Part shown: one piece after another, positions 22,213 through 34,043 of the stretch
Numbering within the stretch: the first letter of the stretch is position 1
Layout: every line of letters starts with the position of its first letter
Source of the DNA: Silene conica
Taxonomy: Eukaryota; Streptophyta; Magnoliopsida; Caryophyllales; Caryophyllaceae
NCBI GenBank assembly: GCA_029255685.2
Contig: CM055313.2
Location: 24,653,079-24,717,078, forward strand
Length of the DNA: 64,000 nt
Reading direction: 5' to 3'
Notes under the pieces: generated by a model
The model's input: only the letters and a program-made list of their open reading frames with translations
What the model was told of the DNA's origin: nothing
The model's database searches: none
Program-made: the position numbers and the translations under genes

Positions 22213-23295
22213 CTAGTATGAGGATTGGCAATTCAGGCAACTATCATTAAACAGTAGATGACGCTTCTCTAACTCTTTTGCACAAGGTAGGGTATTAGAC
22301 ATAATTTTCCACAGGAAGACCTTCCATTTGTTCATAATGTCTAGAGCCCAGCATTTCTTGAGAAGACAACCAATATTAGATTTGATACGTCTCTGTTTGT
22401 CCTTTGCAGTAGCGTTGCATTGCCATACAGTCTGAAAAGCTAAAGCATAACCAGTTTTGGAAGAATAAGACCCATTGGATGTTGAATTCCATCTTAAAGT
22501 ATCAAGATCTTCGAAGAAAGGAACTGGTATTGCAAGTATAAGGTGCATAATATCAGAGACTCCCAATGATATTAGTTTCTCCTCATTCCCATTACCATTC
22601 TCATCTTGAACCTCGCTTACTTTTGTGTTTGGCAAATTATTCTGTTGGATATCAAGGAGTTCCATAATACTCTTATTATGCACCCATTTATCCCTCCAAA
22701 AGTCAAGATTAGATTTGAAACCAACACTCCAAGAAACATTCTGGTATAGCAGATCTAGTCCCCAACGAATACTTCTACCACCCCACGACAACTGCCTAAA
22801 ATTCCTTTCATGTCTGACTGAGTTGGAGTTATAATGAAATTTGTACTTAACACCAATAACCCTACTGATTAAGGATTCAGGTTCAGATAAAATCTTCCAT
22901 CCTACCTTATCCAGGAGACTTTGATTCGCACTCTCAGAATGTCTAAAGCCCAAACCACCTTCCCTTTTACTTAATTGCAGGAAAAGCTTACTACACCAGT
23001 GAACTCTTTTTTCTTCTCTGTTATCACCCCACCAGAATTGTGAAATCATAGAATCAATCTTCGAAGTCACACTTACCGGCATACGAAATGCCGATAGAGA
23101 GTAAATAGATAGTGAGGATAAAACAGAAGAGATTAAGGCTAGCTTACCAGCAGTAGAAAGAAACCTGTTGTTCCAGGAAAGAATTCGTTGTCTGACCTTT
23201 TCAATGATTCTGGCTGTGAAGTCTTGTTTATTTCTCCCAAACTCTAGTGGTAAACCTAGATACATACCCATGGGTCTTGGTTTATGAATGTTCAA
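22213..23295 (-). pseudogene. LINE ORF2 C-terminal half (RT end and zf-RVT)
   Basis: The 360-residue frame begins near YLGLPLEF, which follows the reverse transcriptase core in plant L1 elements. It continues through ILSWNNRFLSTAGK, SQFWWGD and KREGGLGFRH and ends in a zf-RVT-like region with WKVFLWKIMSNTLPC and SCLNCQ. It is broken from the RT core by a frameshift near 23300 and from RNase H by stops. Confidence 0.9.
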
Positions 23296-23321
23296 CAGAG
23301 CGAGGCACTCTCCAGTAGTTT

Positions 23322-24405
23322 TCAGAGTACAGTTGGACTAAAAGTAATTGCAGTTTTACCATTGTTTAATTTCTGCCCAGCAATGTCACAATATAGTTGA
23401 AGTGTTGTGGTTAATCCTTGACACCATTGTTGGTTTGCATGAGAGAAGAGAATAAGATCATCTGCAAATAGCAAGTATGAAACCCTAGCAGTCCGTCTTG
23501 CAAGTTGAATTCCCTTAATCTTCCAACTATCTTCAGCAGTAGTGAGCATATGTGAAAGAATTTCAGTACATAGAGCAAATCTTGTCGTAAACCACATTTA
23601 GGTTGGAAAGTTTTGGATACACTGCCATTTATACTCAGCTCATATGTAACAGTAGATATGCACTCCATGATGGTATTAATAATGTTTTCAGGGAATCCTA
23701 AATGAAGTAGAGTGGCTTGAACAAAGTTCCATCTGATCCTATCATATGCTTTGCTCATATCTACCTTCATACCAAGTAATCCCACTTTACCTTTTGTCTT
23801 ACTGTTAATATGATTAAGGAGTTCATGTGTGATAAGAATATTATCAGTTATAGAACGACCCGGTATGAAACCATTCTGAAATTCTCCGACTACACCATTC
23901 ATTAACCCTTTCATTCTGTTTGCCACACATTTGGATACTATACGCATCAACACATTTCATAGACTTATCGGCCTATAATGTTCCACCTTCTCTGGTGCAT
24001 GATTCTTAGGTATAAGAGTAATTGTGGTCTTATTAAACTTGCGTAAGATATGAACTTGGTTTAGCATTCTTATATAGCATTTGTAACATCATTTTTAATG
24101 TAAAACCAAAACTTCTGATAGAAAATACCAGTAATTCCATCTGGTCCAGGTGATTTATTGTTCCCCATTTGAAAGACTGCTTTACGGACTTCTTTTCGTG
24201 TGAAAGGTTTACTGAGGATATCTCTTTGATCAGATGTTAATTTCCTCAGAATGTTTGAGAAGATATGATGATTGTTTGACGGAAAAGAATCAAAAGGTTC
24301 ATGGCTTATAGATGTTTCAAAGATGTCCCCAAAGAACTTAGTAAAGGCATCTGCAATACCATCTTCCTTAGTTATCCATGAATCATTTTCAATTTTAATC
24401 CCCAA
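23322..24405 (-). pseudogene. LINE reverse transcriptase core, broken
   Basis: Three overlapping frames together give the RT domain. The first (24405-24070) has NNKSPGPDGITGIFYQKFW, the second (23953-23411) has FIPGRSITDNILI and DMSKAYDRIRW, and the third (23597-23322) has the catalytic FADD in YLLFADDLILF. Between CGLRQ and the third frame a short deletion (near 23590) removes a conserved segment and shifts the frame, and stops separate the first two. The enzyme cannot be active. Confidence 0.92.
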
Positions 24406-24792
24406 AATCTTATTATTTCGTTTTCTTTGAGTAAAGGAATTGAAGAAAAACTTTGTACAGGCATCTCCCTCACTTAACCATTTCAGTTTTGATCTTTGTT
24501 TCCAGTATACCGCTGCAGCTTGATTGAACTCAAGGTATTTTTGATGGCATAAGTCATACCCATCCTCAGAGGCTCCATCGAAAACTTGTTCTAGTTTATC
24601 ACTTAATTCCTCATCAAACTCAGACCATTATTTTGTCCATTCTTTTCTCTTGGATAAAGTCCAATTTTTGAAAGAGGTTCTGACTCTGTGTAACTTACAT
24701 CCCAATCTATAACTAACTGGCTCTTTGTCTTGTTTATTCCACTCCCGTTGTAAGATAGAGATTAACTCATTATATTTAAAAGACCAGGTTTC

Positions 24793-25529
24793 TTACTTAT
24801 ATGGTCGAGAAAACTGCGACTTCAAATTATTTATGCTAAGAATAATAGGGGAGTGATCTAAGCATTTAATTGGTAAATGCGTGATAAATGTATCAGGAAA
24901 AGATTCATACCACTCTGATGATACTAATCCTCTATCCAATCTTTCGTAAATTCTGTCCTTGCCTTTTCTGTTGTTACACCAAGTGAAGCGTGGTCCATTG
25001 AAAGGTACATCAATTAGATTAGTTGATGCTTTCCAATTAGTAAAAAAGTGTCCTCCAAAAATATTCCCAGATTGACCACCTAACTTGTCATCTATGAATT
25101 CAACTTGGTTCAGATCACCAATGATTATGTAATGAGCATCAAGAGTTGCCAATGTATCTCCAATTTCGTTCCAGACATGCTCTCTGAGAGCCTTCCTAGG
25201 CTCACCATACACAGCACAAAAATACCAAAATATAGTAGAAGTCTTATAAACTTTCAATACGATGAGATGCGAGCTAGTGAACACACACTGCAAAACATGG
25301 GTTGATTTCCATCCCACCCATAGACCTCCTGTAGTACCTATAGCATCATACCCTACTGATGAACCATAACCAGGCGTCCAAAAAGGCCATCAACAAGTTC
25401 AACCATACATTTTGTTTCTCAAAGGAAAATGATATCTAAATTACTACTATTAATCAACGCTTTTATTTTAGTAATTGACGGGGCAAGCGGATCATTTAAA
25501 CCCCGACAATTCCAAGATAAGCACTTCAT
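24793..25529 (-). pseudogene. LINE endonuclease domain, broken
   Basis: The APE-type endonuclease begins at an ATG at 25529 (MKCLSWNCRGLNDPLAPSI), a typical plant L1 ORF2 start, but reaches an in-frame TGA near residue 37 and then shifts frame. The long second part (25317-24793) contains YIIIGDLNQVEF, GPRFTWCNNR, IYERLDRGLVS and LDHSPIILSI, the conserved C-terminal endonuclease motifs. It would nick target DNA for target-primed reverse transcription. Its ATG overlaps the ORF1 stop. Confidence 0.9.
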
Positions 25530-26216
25530 TTTGATGTTGGAGGTTGATTGGGAACAACCTCCGCAAAACCTTGATTTGTTGCATCATGTGGAATGGTATC
25601 TTCTGATGAGCTTGATAAGATAATCATGTCTTCATCTTTAACTGCCATATGAAAACCTCCCTGCCAAGCACTGGATGATTCTCCAACAGTTCTCTTGGGG
25701 GAACTTGAGACAGTTTGGAACACCTCCCAACAATACAGCTCGTCAGTAGTAATTGATTTAGCTCCAGGATCAGGAAAAGCCTTACGTTTATGACCCAAAT
25801 AGGGCTTTTTTGAATCTGCAAAGTCTTGATCTTCTGGTTTTTGCAGCTCCTTTCGTTTACCATAATAGTTCCTATTAGAGCTTGAATTCCCAATCTCCAA
25901 AACATGTTCCTAATTAAAGGGGTGAGACATGATATCTAAATTGACCCGTGGAGGGGCATCAGCATTCAGAGCATGTGGTACAGATTCATTGTTCAGTCCC
26001 AGTAATTGTTCAATATCATCAACTGCATCTTGAAAGAACTCAGAATCTTGAGAGGATGACTTAACAGAATTCATAACTGATGTTGAAGAAGAAGAAATTA
26101 AAGGCCATTCAGGTGTAGATGCAGGTGAAGAATTGTCAGACGCAATGTTTTGGTGTTGTTCACCAAAATCCTCCCCCATATCTCTTCTATTTTGTGCACG
26201 TGGTTCATGATATATC

Positions 26217-27433
26217 TGTTGGGAAATGTGTCCTCAACAATAGTGCGATCACGTAATTAAATCTCATGACGAGAATGCGCAAGGGATGATACGAAATATA
26301 TTAGTCAACTGACCAACATTAATCGGTAATGATTGGCTAGCTAGAGTTTGACATTACTGTCATATGACGGTGGTGGTCAGTTGATCCCTTTAGGTCACAC
26401 CTATAGGACAATTCCCTTAATTGATAAAGTGATCAAATGTATATTGATACTATTTGATCATATTCCTTAAACTCGTATATCGAGAAATCAGAGATTAAAT
26501 CTTATTGTAAGATTTATGTTTATAATTGAAACGTGTCAATTGTTAAACTATAAACGATATTTCATAATATCGTGATTAGAATGAATCGGGTTGTGTATTA
26601 ATACAAAAGTTGTAAATCGTATTGACGATCATCATAAATAACCATTTTATACATGTAATTATGAATTACTTGTCAATTGATAAATATGATTTATTTAATT
26701 ATATACAATATTTATTTGATAAATATTTATATGTGTAAATTAAGATAATAGTATTTTATTACATAGTGACATATAAGATGTCACATGATGTACAATTTTA
26801 TAAAATTAGGTCCATATTAAGGTGGGTGGCCGGTTATTATGGGTTGGTTAAGGAATGATTATGGGTGTTAATTGCCCCATGAAACATAATCATTTAAAGT
26901 GTCTTGAAAGACTACCTATAGCCACCCTAAGAGCCTTGAGAAGAGAAGGTGTTCCCTTGTTGCTCTTCCCTATGGCCGGCCTCACCCAACCCCATGTCCA
27001 ACCAACTTAAATATTGTTGTATGCTTACAATATGATTCATTCCAATCCTTAGCAAAATTTCTACAGAGAAATCCTCTAAAATTATTATTGTGAGAATAAT
27101 AAGAATACTAATAATAATAATTTATAATATTAGTATATTAATTCTAATTAAAGAGATTAGAATTGTTTTAAGGAAAACCGATTTTGGTACTAGCATAATC
27201 AAATTTTCGGTTGATTTAAGGGGTGTCTTGGTGCATCACAAAGGAGGTGTTCTTGTTGAATACTTGGAGGATCATCCTTGCATTTTATTAGGACCGTGTG
27301 TAAGGGTTCAAATCTTCTAATTTTCGCATAATATATAGCATGCATAAGATCTAAATCTATGTTAATTAAAATGTTAATTAGTTTTTTTTTTTTAGTATGA
27401 CTAAAAGTATTAGTTTATGAGATAACTAAACCT
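26217..27433 (+). mobile_element. Solo copia LTR of the H family
   Basis: TGTTGGGAAATGTG at the start and GATAACTAAACC near the end match the LTRs of element H (35767-36492 and 62700-63975). No primer-binding site follows and LINE ORF1 resumes on both sides, so this is a solo LTR left by LTR-LTR recombination. The left flank is atatc; on the right only atc follows and the last LTR bases are missing, so a deletion of about six bases has removed the junction. Confidence 0.88.
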
Positions 27434-28122
27434 ATCAAAATCATAGGTAGGAACCCAGGCATATTGACAACCTGGTTATAACCTCTAGCATCATTTTCCA
27501 AATTCACAAGATAAGGATCCAGCTGAACTCTATTACTAATCGAATTTAAGATAAATCCAGCCTCATCAAAAGGATATTCAAACTCTCTTTGGCCTCGATT
27601 ATTTTGTTGAAATCCAACATAAGGATCTTCCAACATGTTGTGATCCTCATGTTGTAGATTAGGTTGCTGCAGGACTTCATTCTCCTGAAAAAGGTGCTGA
27701 TGATTATTACCATTAACACCAGCCTCCCTTTCCTGTCCTTGCTGCTGCATCTGCTCCTGAATCACTGGAGATGTTGGTGCTTGCTGTAAATGACCATTGT
27801 TATCAGCAGGTAATTGTTGTTGTATCATTGGAACACGAATATTATCTTGACCATGTGTAGCTGTATATCCTGCATGTAAAGGAAATTCCTCCATACGACC
27901 ATTACCTTCAGGTAGAACATTTTGTTGATTCATTACCTCATTCACATTGTGATTCTGTAGATTTTCATTCAAATATATAGCCACATTTCCATTTGTAGCA
28001 ACAGTTACAAAGATCTTTTGTTCAGTAGGATGATCCTGGTCCACTTCCATACCAATCCCACCATTTTGGTCTCCCAATTGTGCATCTTGTTGTAATGTCT
28101 GCTCCTGATCACCATTCATATA

Positions 28123-28703
28123 TGAAGAAACCCGAAAGTCCCACATGTGAGGATTGTCCCACATTGATAAAAGAGGAGAAGAATTATCATAATATAAGGC
28201 AAGGGGTTACTCCCTCTATTGCCAATTGGTTTTAGAGTGGAACCCTCTTGGGTTTATATTGTGGACTCTTTCTCCTCCGTTTGGGTGTGGCCCAGGCCCG
28301 TTGTTGAATTTAACATGGTATCAGAGCCCATGGCTAAAGACCTGGGATTCATGGGCCAGAGTTTGCAGTCGGACGAGCAAAGAAAATTGCTCAGTTGAAT
28401 ATGTCCGGTCTGAGTTGATACTGGGCCAAGTTTACAGCTGGACGAGCAAGGTTGCTCAGTTAAATTTGTCCAGTCTGTGTGTAAGTGGGCCTCACATGTG
28501 AGGGGGAGTGTGAAGAAACCCGAAAGTCCCACATGTGAGGATTGTCCCACATTGATAAAAGAGGAGAAGAATTATCATAATATAAGGCAAGGGGTTACTC
28601 CCTCTATTGCCAATTGGTTTTAGAGTGGAACCCTCTTGGGTTTATATTGTGGACTCTTTCTCCTCCGTTTGGGTGTGGCCCAGGCCCGTTGTTGAATTTA
28701 ACA
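28123..28703 (+). mobile_element. TRIM element with identical 193-bp LTRs
   Basis: A complete 581-bp terminal-repeat retrotransposon in miniature. LTRs at 28123-28315 and 28511-28703 start TGAAGAAACCC, end TTTAACA and are identical as far as I can read. The 195-bp interior begins with TGGTATCAGAGCCC (28316), a tRNA-iMet primer-binding site, and ends with gagggggagtg (28500-28510) as polypurine tract. The target duplication is atata (28118-28122 and 28704-28708). It has no coding capacity and must have used proteins from other retrotransposons. It inserted in LINE ORF1. LTR identity implies very recent movement. Confidence 0.96.
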
Positions 28704-28930
28704 ATATAGTTAACTCCTTCTGCATGCAGAGGAGGACCCCTAACACCATAAGGAATATTATGATCCATTCCATTCTGACCATTGATTTCTGCTTGCATGT
28801 GGACCTGTATTAAATGCTCCGCCTCAAACACAACTGGACCAGCGAAAGGTAATGCAGTGGCTGGAAACTCCATACCCGGTTGGATTCCAAATTCTTGATG
28901 TAGGTCTATGTTATTGTAAATTGTATGTAG

Positions 28931-29890
28931 TAATAATAATTAAAGGCTAATTATGTTTTTAAGTACTATCATGATGTATGATTTTTTCTTTACTTCTTGT
29001 CTTTGTACCTCGACTTTTTAAATAAATTTCATTTATTTTGAGATAGAATATCCTTCGCGTTTATTACATAAACGGGATAAAACTCACAATTTATGCTTCA
29101 TTGTGCTAGTTTGTTAGATCTAGGGGCTCTGTTTGATAAATAATAGTGTAATTTCAGCATAAACAAATTGCAAGTTTGTAACAACGGATTATTATTTGGA
29201 ATATGCAAACCAATATGTTGGATAATCTCCAAATATGTTGTTTATCAAACAGTAAAATTAGCATATTGACCGATGAAACACGATAAAAGCCTTGAATATG
29301 CTAAAAAATGGTGACTATGGCGGTTTATCAAACACCCATGATTAATCTTGACACCCTAATTATTTCTTGAAATATTTTATTGACATAAGTATTAGATTAT
29401 TAAATTATGACGACAAATTTAAGCATGTATATAAATATACAAATTAAAGATGATCCATGTCTTATAAAAAAAAATTTATAAAACTTATTTGTCATTTGCC
29501 ATCTTTAGTTCATTATTTAATACCCCTAATAGATTATTCGACAAAAAAAGAATAACAAAAATTCCTTACTCCTTGAAAGGAGATAAGTGCTAAAATGGGC
29601 TTATAGATAGTGCCCAAATCGAAAATTCAATGGTAAAATACAATATCAATCTACACCATCCATTTCCTTTTCCAATCAAATTCTCACCATCTATTGCAAT
29701 TTCAATTGAATTTCTTCAATCAATTTTAATTCAATTGAAGTTTTCCAATTTCAATCTCAGCCCTCCATTCCACATTTTCAATTGAATCTTGGTCCTCCAT
29801 TCTTCAATCTACTTTTTCCACTTTAGATCTCAACCATTCCTTCCCCAATAGAAATCACGATTTGGTCCGTCCATACCAATTGTTTCCTTC
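28931..29890. other. AT-rich spacer, no gene
   Basis: No supported reading frame. It contains one candidate MITE (29123-29337) and, at 29640-29850, repeated CAATTGAATTT/TTCAATTGAA motifs resembling a decayed inverted repeat. Confidence 0.5.
29123..29337. mobile_element. Candidate MITE, TGTTTGATAAA ends
   Basis: The ends are inverted: GGGCTCTGTTTGATAAA on the left and TTTATCAAACACCC on the right. About 215 bp, non-coding. Flanking duplications are not convincing, so the family is unassigned. Confidence 0.4.
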
Positions 29891-29898
29891 ATCACAGC

Positions 29899-30464
29899 TA
29901 GAGACGGCAATGGATCCTGTATCGATCCGGTCCTGATCCGTAAGACCCGCCCCTGATGGACCGGATCTGGATCCTATTTTTTCAGACTCGTTGGATCCGG
30001 GTCGGATCTGGATCCATTACTTTTGAAACGGATGTGGATCTGGATCCTCCTACGCATACCCTGAAGGATCCAGATCCGACCCTGGACCCGTTTTAATAGT
30101 AAAAATAGGAAGTTTTACGTCTTAGCTATCTCGTTTCTTGATTTGTGTTTCGATTACTTGGTCATAATAATTACTATTAGTAATATTTGATTGAACATAA
30201 TTGTCACGTTACTAGCTACTTTTCCATTTTATTGTATGTAGGACAATGGATATCAATAGTGTTATGACTCATCAGTTTTTTTATAATGTGAGGCTAGAAA
30301 TTTAGACCCGTAACGGACCCGGATCGTCCCGGATCCGTTCCGGATCTGAATCTCACATATTTGGACCCGTTGGATCTGGATCCGATCTGAATCCAGGGTA
30401 TACAATGCGGATCTGGATCTGGATCCTACTGGACCCGTCCATATCCGGCCCGTTGTCATCCCTA
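29899..30464. mobile_element. hAT-type MITE rich in GGATCC motifs
   Basis: A 566-bp non-coding element with an exact 8-bp target duplication atcacagc (29891-29898 and 30465-30472), typical of hAT. Imperfect terminal repeats are tagagacggcaatgg on the left and the complement of ccgttgtcatcccta on the right. Both subterminal parts are filled with GGATCTGGATCC-type motifs that can pair with one another. No transposase, so non-autonomous. Confidence 0.92.
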
Positions 30465-31085
30465 ATCACAGCCACACACTTCATTCACATACATGTGTGA
30501 TCTCATTCGTCTATTTCGCTTACAATCATGGCCATCCGCTTCTATTCTAAACTAATGATCTGGTACGTCCATCTGCTTCTCCTATCTACCTCAACTCTCA
30601 AACATCCCGACATCTGACAGTTAAATATCTGGATTTATTATAAGGTTCATGGTGAATAGCTTCTAGCTGTCGATTCTCTACTTCTCTCCGTTCAAATCCT
30701 GATGTCCTTAACCCATTTTCATTGCCCTTCAGTTCTTTCTTCCATGTGTTGTGAGATCGAGTTCGGAGCTTCGGACCCAAGGGTGTGTTATGCCAAAGCT
30801 TCGATAAGTCTCTAGTGGAAATTGGGTTTGCATAATTCAAGTTCCTGGATTACCAGGTTTATGTTGGCAAGCTATGATCCGTCGTTTATCAAATTTCGTA
30901 TGTTGCTTTGGACCCAGAAGTGAGTTATGGAGAAATTCCGTGATTTTTTGAGGCTTTAGAAATTTTGTTGATTTACTTTCAGTTCTCTGAATACAGTTTC
31001 CAAATTTTGCTGGTTGCGAATTCAGATGATTTAAAGAAAGAACCCAAATGTTCTAAAAATTAAAATTGTTAATTTTCATAATATA

Positions 31086-31380
31086 CTCCCTCTTATTCAG
31101 CCTAATCTTCCCTCTTTCCTTATTAACGATAGTCACGTTTTCTTCCCTCTTTCCTTATTTGGTAAGTTTTTGGGCTGTTAAATGACCATGGTATCCTTGT
31201 AACGTTTTCTTATTTACAAGAAATAAACCCACTCTTACCCACTCCCAATACACTTATTACTTCTTTAATACATTCTCTTTCCTACATACAAGTCAAAGTG
31301 TACCTTTTATTATTTTTTTAATACATTTTCTTAAAAAATTGTGATTTGGGGTAGGGGAAGTTTAGGGTGAATTGGAGGAG
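31086..31380. mobile_element. Stowaway-like MITE
   Basis: A 295-bp non-coding element between TA dinucleotides (31084-31085 and 31381-31382). Its ends are imperfect inverted repeats, CTCCCTCTTATTCAGCCTAA on the left and the complement of TTAGGGTGAATTGGAGGAG on the right. CTCCCTC termini and TA target duplication are typical of Tc1/mariner-derived Stowaway elements. Confidence 0.8.
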
Positions 31381-31545
31381 TATATTGTATTCATTACAAT
31401 ATACATTGTTTTCAGTGTAATTGTACTTCTCAAAGTATTTATGAACCGCATAGGTTGACAACTTGACATTTTCACCAAAACTATGCAGTGGACAATGAAA
31501 ATGCCGTGTACTCCATGGTTCTAATATTGAACCTCCCTATCAATA

Positions 31546-31548
31546 ATC

Positions 31549-31625
<77 letters not shown>

Positions 31626-31650
31626 AATTACTATTATTATTATTATACTA
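31546..31650. repeat. AAT/ATT microsatellite, palindromic
   Basis: A long AAT run is followed by an ATT run, so the whole can fold as an AT-only hairpin. Confidence 0.9.
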
Positions 31651-31779
31651 CTTACTTGTCGGTTGTCCCATTCACTTGTTTAATTTTAATTTTGACACAA
31701 ATAATAAAGAATGAGGAGGAATAATTGAATATAGATGGTCAATATTTTTGAATTCGGCACAAACACTACGAAAATTATA

Positions 31780-31870
31780 CTCCCTCCGTCTTATGAAAGA
31801 CATTTATTTCAAAAAACAATCGATTACAATACTAAAAAATGAAATAGGTAAATAAATGACCGAGACGAAG
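31780..31870. mobile_element. Short Stowaway-like relic
   Basis: CTCCCTCCGTCTTATGAAAG after a TA (31778-31779) is a canonical Stowaway end. The opposite end, gaccgagacgaag, pairs only imperfectly and lacks a clear TA copy. About 91 bp, probably internally deleted. Confidence 0.5.
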
Positions 31871-32384
31871 AAATTATGATGTTTACAATAATTGTACATG
31901 GTACTATAAATATGGACGTCTAAATACGTACTCTCATGCTAGTATCACCATGAACTACACTCTAAATCATTTAATTGATATCTTATACGATTGTAATCAA
32001 GCTATAATCCTTCGTAATGCAAGGTTATTTTATTAACAATTTTTCTAACGTATGTTTTAAACTTTAAAGACACATGATAATAAGAAACTATATAAGTCAA
32101 CTTTTTAAAAAAAAAAAATTATTAAAAAGGTAAGAATGAGAATATGTTTCTATTTTGTTATGATTAAATCTTAAATATATTTCTTAAATGACTTCTTATC
32201 ACGTAAATTAGGACATACATACGTTAAAAGAACTATAATCATCATTATACATATAAAAGAAGGATGTTAAAATGCTGACCTGTTACTATAATATTTTAGC
32301 ATTTGCATAATGTAGGCCTCTCATTCATTCTTGGAATGTTAGATCCAATTTAACCAATAAAAGTAAGCCAACTTTAATATAATA

Positions 32385-32410
32385 TAATAATATAATAATA
32401 ATAAATAATA

Positions 32411-32442
<32 letters not shown>
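32385..32442. repeat. AAT microsatellite
   Basis: Interrupted ATA/AAT run. No gene nearby. Confidence 0.85.
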
Positions 32443-32443
<1 letters not shown>

Positions 32444-32549
32444 ATTAATTGATTTTCCACGCATACAATTATGATAGTATTAACTACAATAATTATGATA
32501 CTATTAACTACAATAGTTGACACCTTTCCATCAATAATACTATTAACTA

Positions 32550-32950
32550 ATGTAAATTAGATTTTACTCCCTTTTGAAATCAAAGTTTTTAATATTACTC
32601 CCTTTTGATTTTTTTTCCCAAAATTACTCCCTAAACTTGCATTTTTTATTAAAATTACTCCCTTAAATTGCATTTTTTCTTAGAATTTCAAAAAACCAAT
32701 TTGAGTTGATTTATTTCCTCTTGTTTTGAACCCCCTGACATTTGTGTACATATTTATACCTTCCAAAGTATAGATTTATCAAGCCATAAACGAAATATGT
32801 TCAAAAATCGACAAAATAAGTCACTAAAAGTGGAGTTTGGAGCAATTTTAGTAAAAAATGCAACTTGAGGGAGTAATTTTAGGAAAAAAATTTAAAAAGG
32901 AGTAATTTTAAAATTTTTAATTTCAAAAGGGAGTAAAATCTAATTTACTC
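32550..32950. mobile_element. Mutator-like MITE with long terminal inverted repeats
   Basis: A 401-bp element with a 9-bp target duplication tattaacta (32541-32549 and 32951-32959). Terminal repeats are long (about 130 bp, imperfect) and begin GTAAATTAGATTTTACTCCC on both strands; ACTCCCTT recurs inside each arm. Long TIRs plus a 9-bp duplication indicate a Mutator-type non-autonomous element. Confidence 0.88.
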
Positions 32951-33220
32951 TATTAACTATAATAATAATTAATTTTTATAGTTGTTATAAAAAAAGTCTA
33001 GGAATACTAAGTATCAAAATGCTATAAATAAGTCTAGGAATACTGACTATAAAAATCTCGTTACTGATAATAATTCATTTTAGTAGTATAGCACCTTTCC
33101 CACGCAGTCAAATAATAATTGATTTTAAAAAACATGAGATTCTTATTATAATTAATACTATTTTACAATTACAAAGCCTCTTTTTCTTCCTGGTAACAAA
33201 CTGTGCGGTAATTTCTTTTT

Positions 33221-33574
33221 GGGTATTTCCCATTGATGCCCCTGTGGTATTCACTTTTCCCACTTGTACCCCTGTGTATAGCACTTTACTAGTCGTACCC
33301 CTAAACTTAATTAGTTAATCCCATCAGTAAATGGGGTACAAATGGGAAAAATGAAAACCACAGGGGCATCAATGGGAAAATCCTTTGCCAAGTCAGGTGC
33401 TTATTTGGCAAATAGAGTGCCAACATGGCACTTAACGCCTAAAACAGACGGGATAAACATGTTTGGCTACTGATGGGATTAACTAATTGAGTTCAGGGGT
33501 ACGAGTAGTAAAGTGCTATACGCAGGGGTACAAGTGGGAAAAGTGAATACCATAGGGGATCAATGGGAAAACCC
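33221..33574. mobile_element. Mutator-like MITE, 110-bp terminal inverted repeats
   Basis: A 354-bp element with a 9-bp target duplication tttcttttt (33212-33220 and 33575-33583). Arms of about 110 bp (GGGTATTTCCCATTGATGCC on the left) are complementary with few mismatches. A third partial copy of the end sequence lies inside at about 33337-33386. No coding capacity. Confidence 0.9.
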
Positions 33575-34043
33575 TTTCTTTTTTATATCTCACAAAATGA
33601 GAATTGACCAAATTACTTCTATAAGCCTTAACTATAAGACCTAATTAATATCTCACACGATCCTGAACTACAAAATGCTAAAAGCTCCCTTAACCCGAAG
33701 ATCTAAAAGCTTATATAAAAAAAGAACTTTCTTATTTTATACTCTTTTGTTTTTTCACGCAGTCAAATAATAAAACCGTTACTATTAATTACATAATGTA
33801 AATAATAACAAAATAGTAATTATAGAGTTAACCAATATGATTTGTAATAACCCTTTTGGTTTCTCTATGTTGCTCGAAAAGTGCAACAGTCAGAATTCTC
33901 TTTTTTTTCTCCTCCTTTGTTTTCTACAATACGTAAATTAATTAAATACCAATTTGACCAACATAAATTTTCCTATTCTGAAATTTTAAATCTCTAAACA
34001 ATACAATTTCTCTCTTAAAAAATCAAAAAATCGAATTATCTTC

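Larger units (their letters stand above)
25526..28920 (-). pseudogene. LINE ORF1 C-terminal half, interrupted twice
   Basis: Leaving out the two inserted elements, minus-strand frames at 28873-28704, 28122-27434, 26211-25910 and 25900-25526 line up as one Gln/Asn- and Ser-rich coding region preceding ORF2, with at least one stop near 25910. No zinc knuckle is visible; the N-terminal part appears lost by 5' truncation. ORF1 of plant L1 elements is an RNA-binding chaperone. Its last codon ends in TGA that overlaps the ORF2 ATG (ATGA at 25529-25526). Confidence 0.7.
21348..28930 (-). mobile_element. 5'-truncated L1-type LINE with RNase H domain
   Basis: A minus-strand non-LTR retrotransposon. 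The 3' poly(A) appears as 42 T at 21348-21389. Reading leftward from about 28930 it encodes part of ORF1, an endonuclease, reverse transcriptase, a zf-RVT-like region and an RNase H domain, the order of plant L1 elements with RNase H. All ORF2 domains except RNase H show frameshifts or stops. The right boundary is approximate because the 5' end is truncated and I found no clear target duplication. It has been hit by a copia LTR (26217-27433) and a TRIM (28123-28703). Confidence 0.9.

Noticed and set aside
26212-27436. Full-length H element in the LINE
   Set aside because: Only one LTR is present and LINE ORF1 resumes directly on both sides; no primer site or gag follows.
28254-28873. Frames spanning the TRIM and LINE ORF1
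   Set aside because: Chimeric translations across the TRIM LTR boundary.
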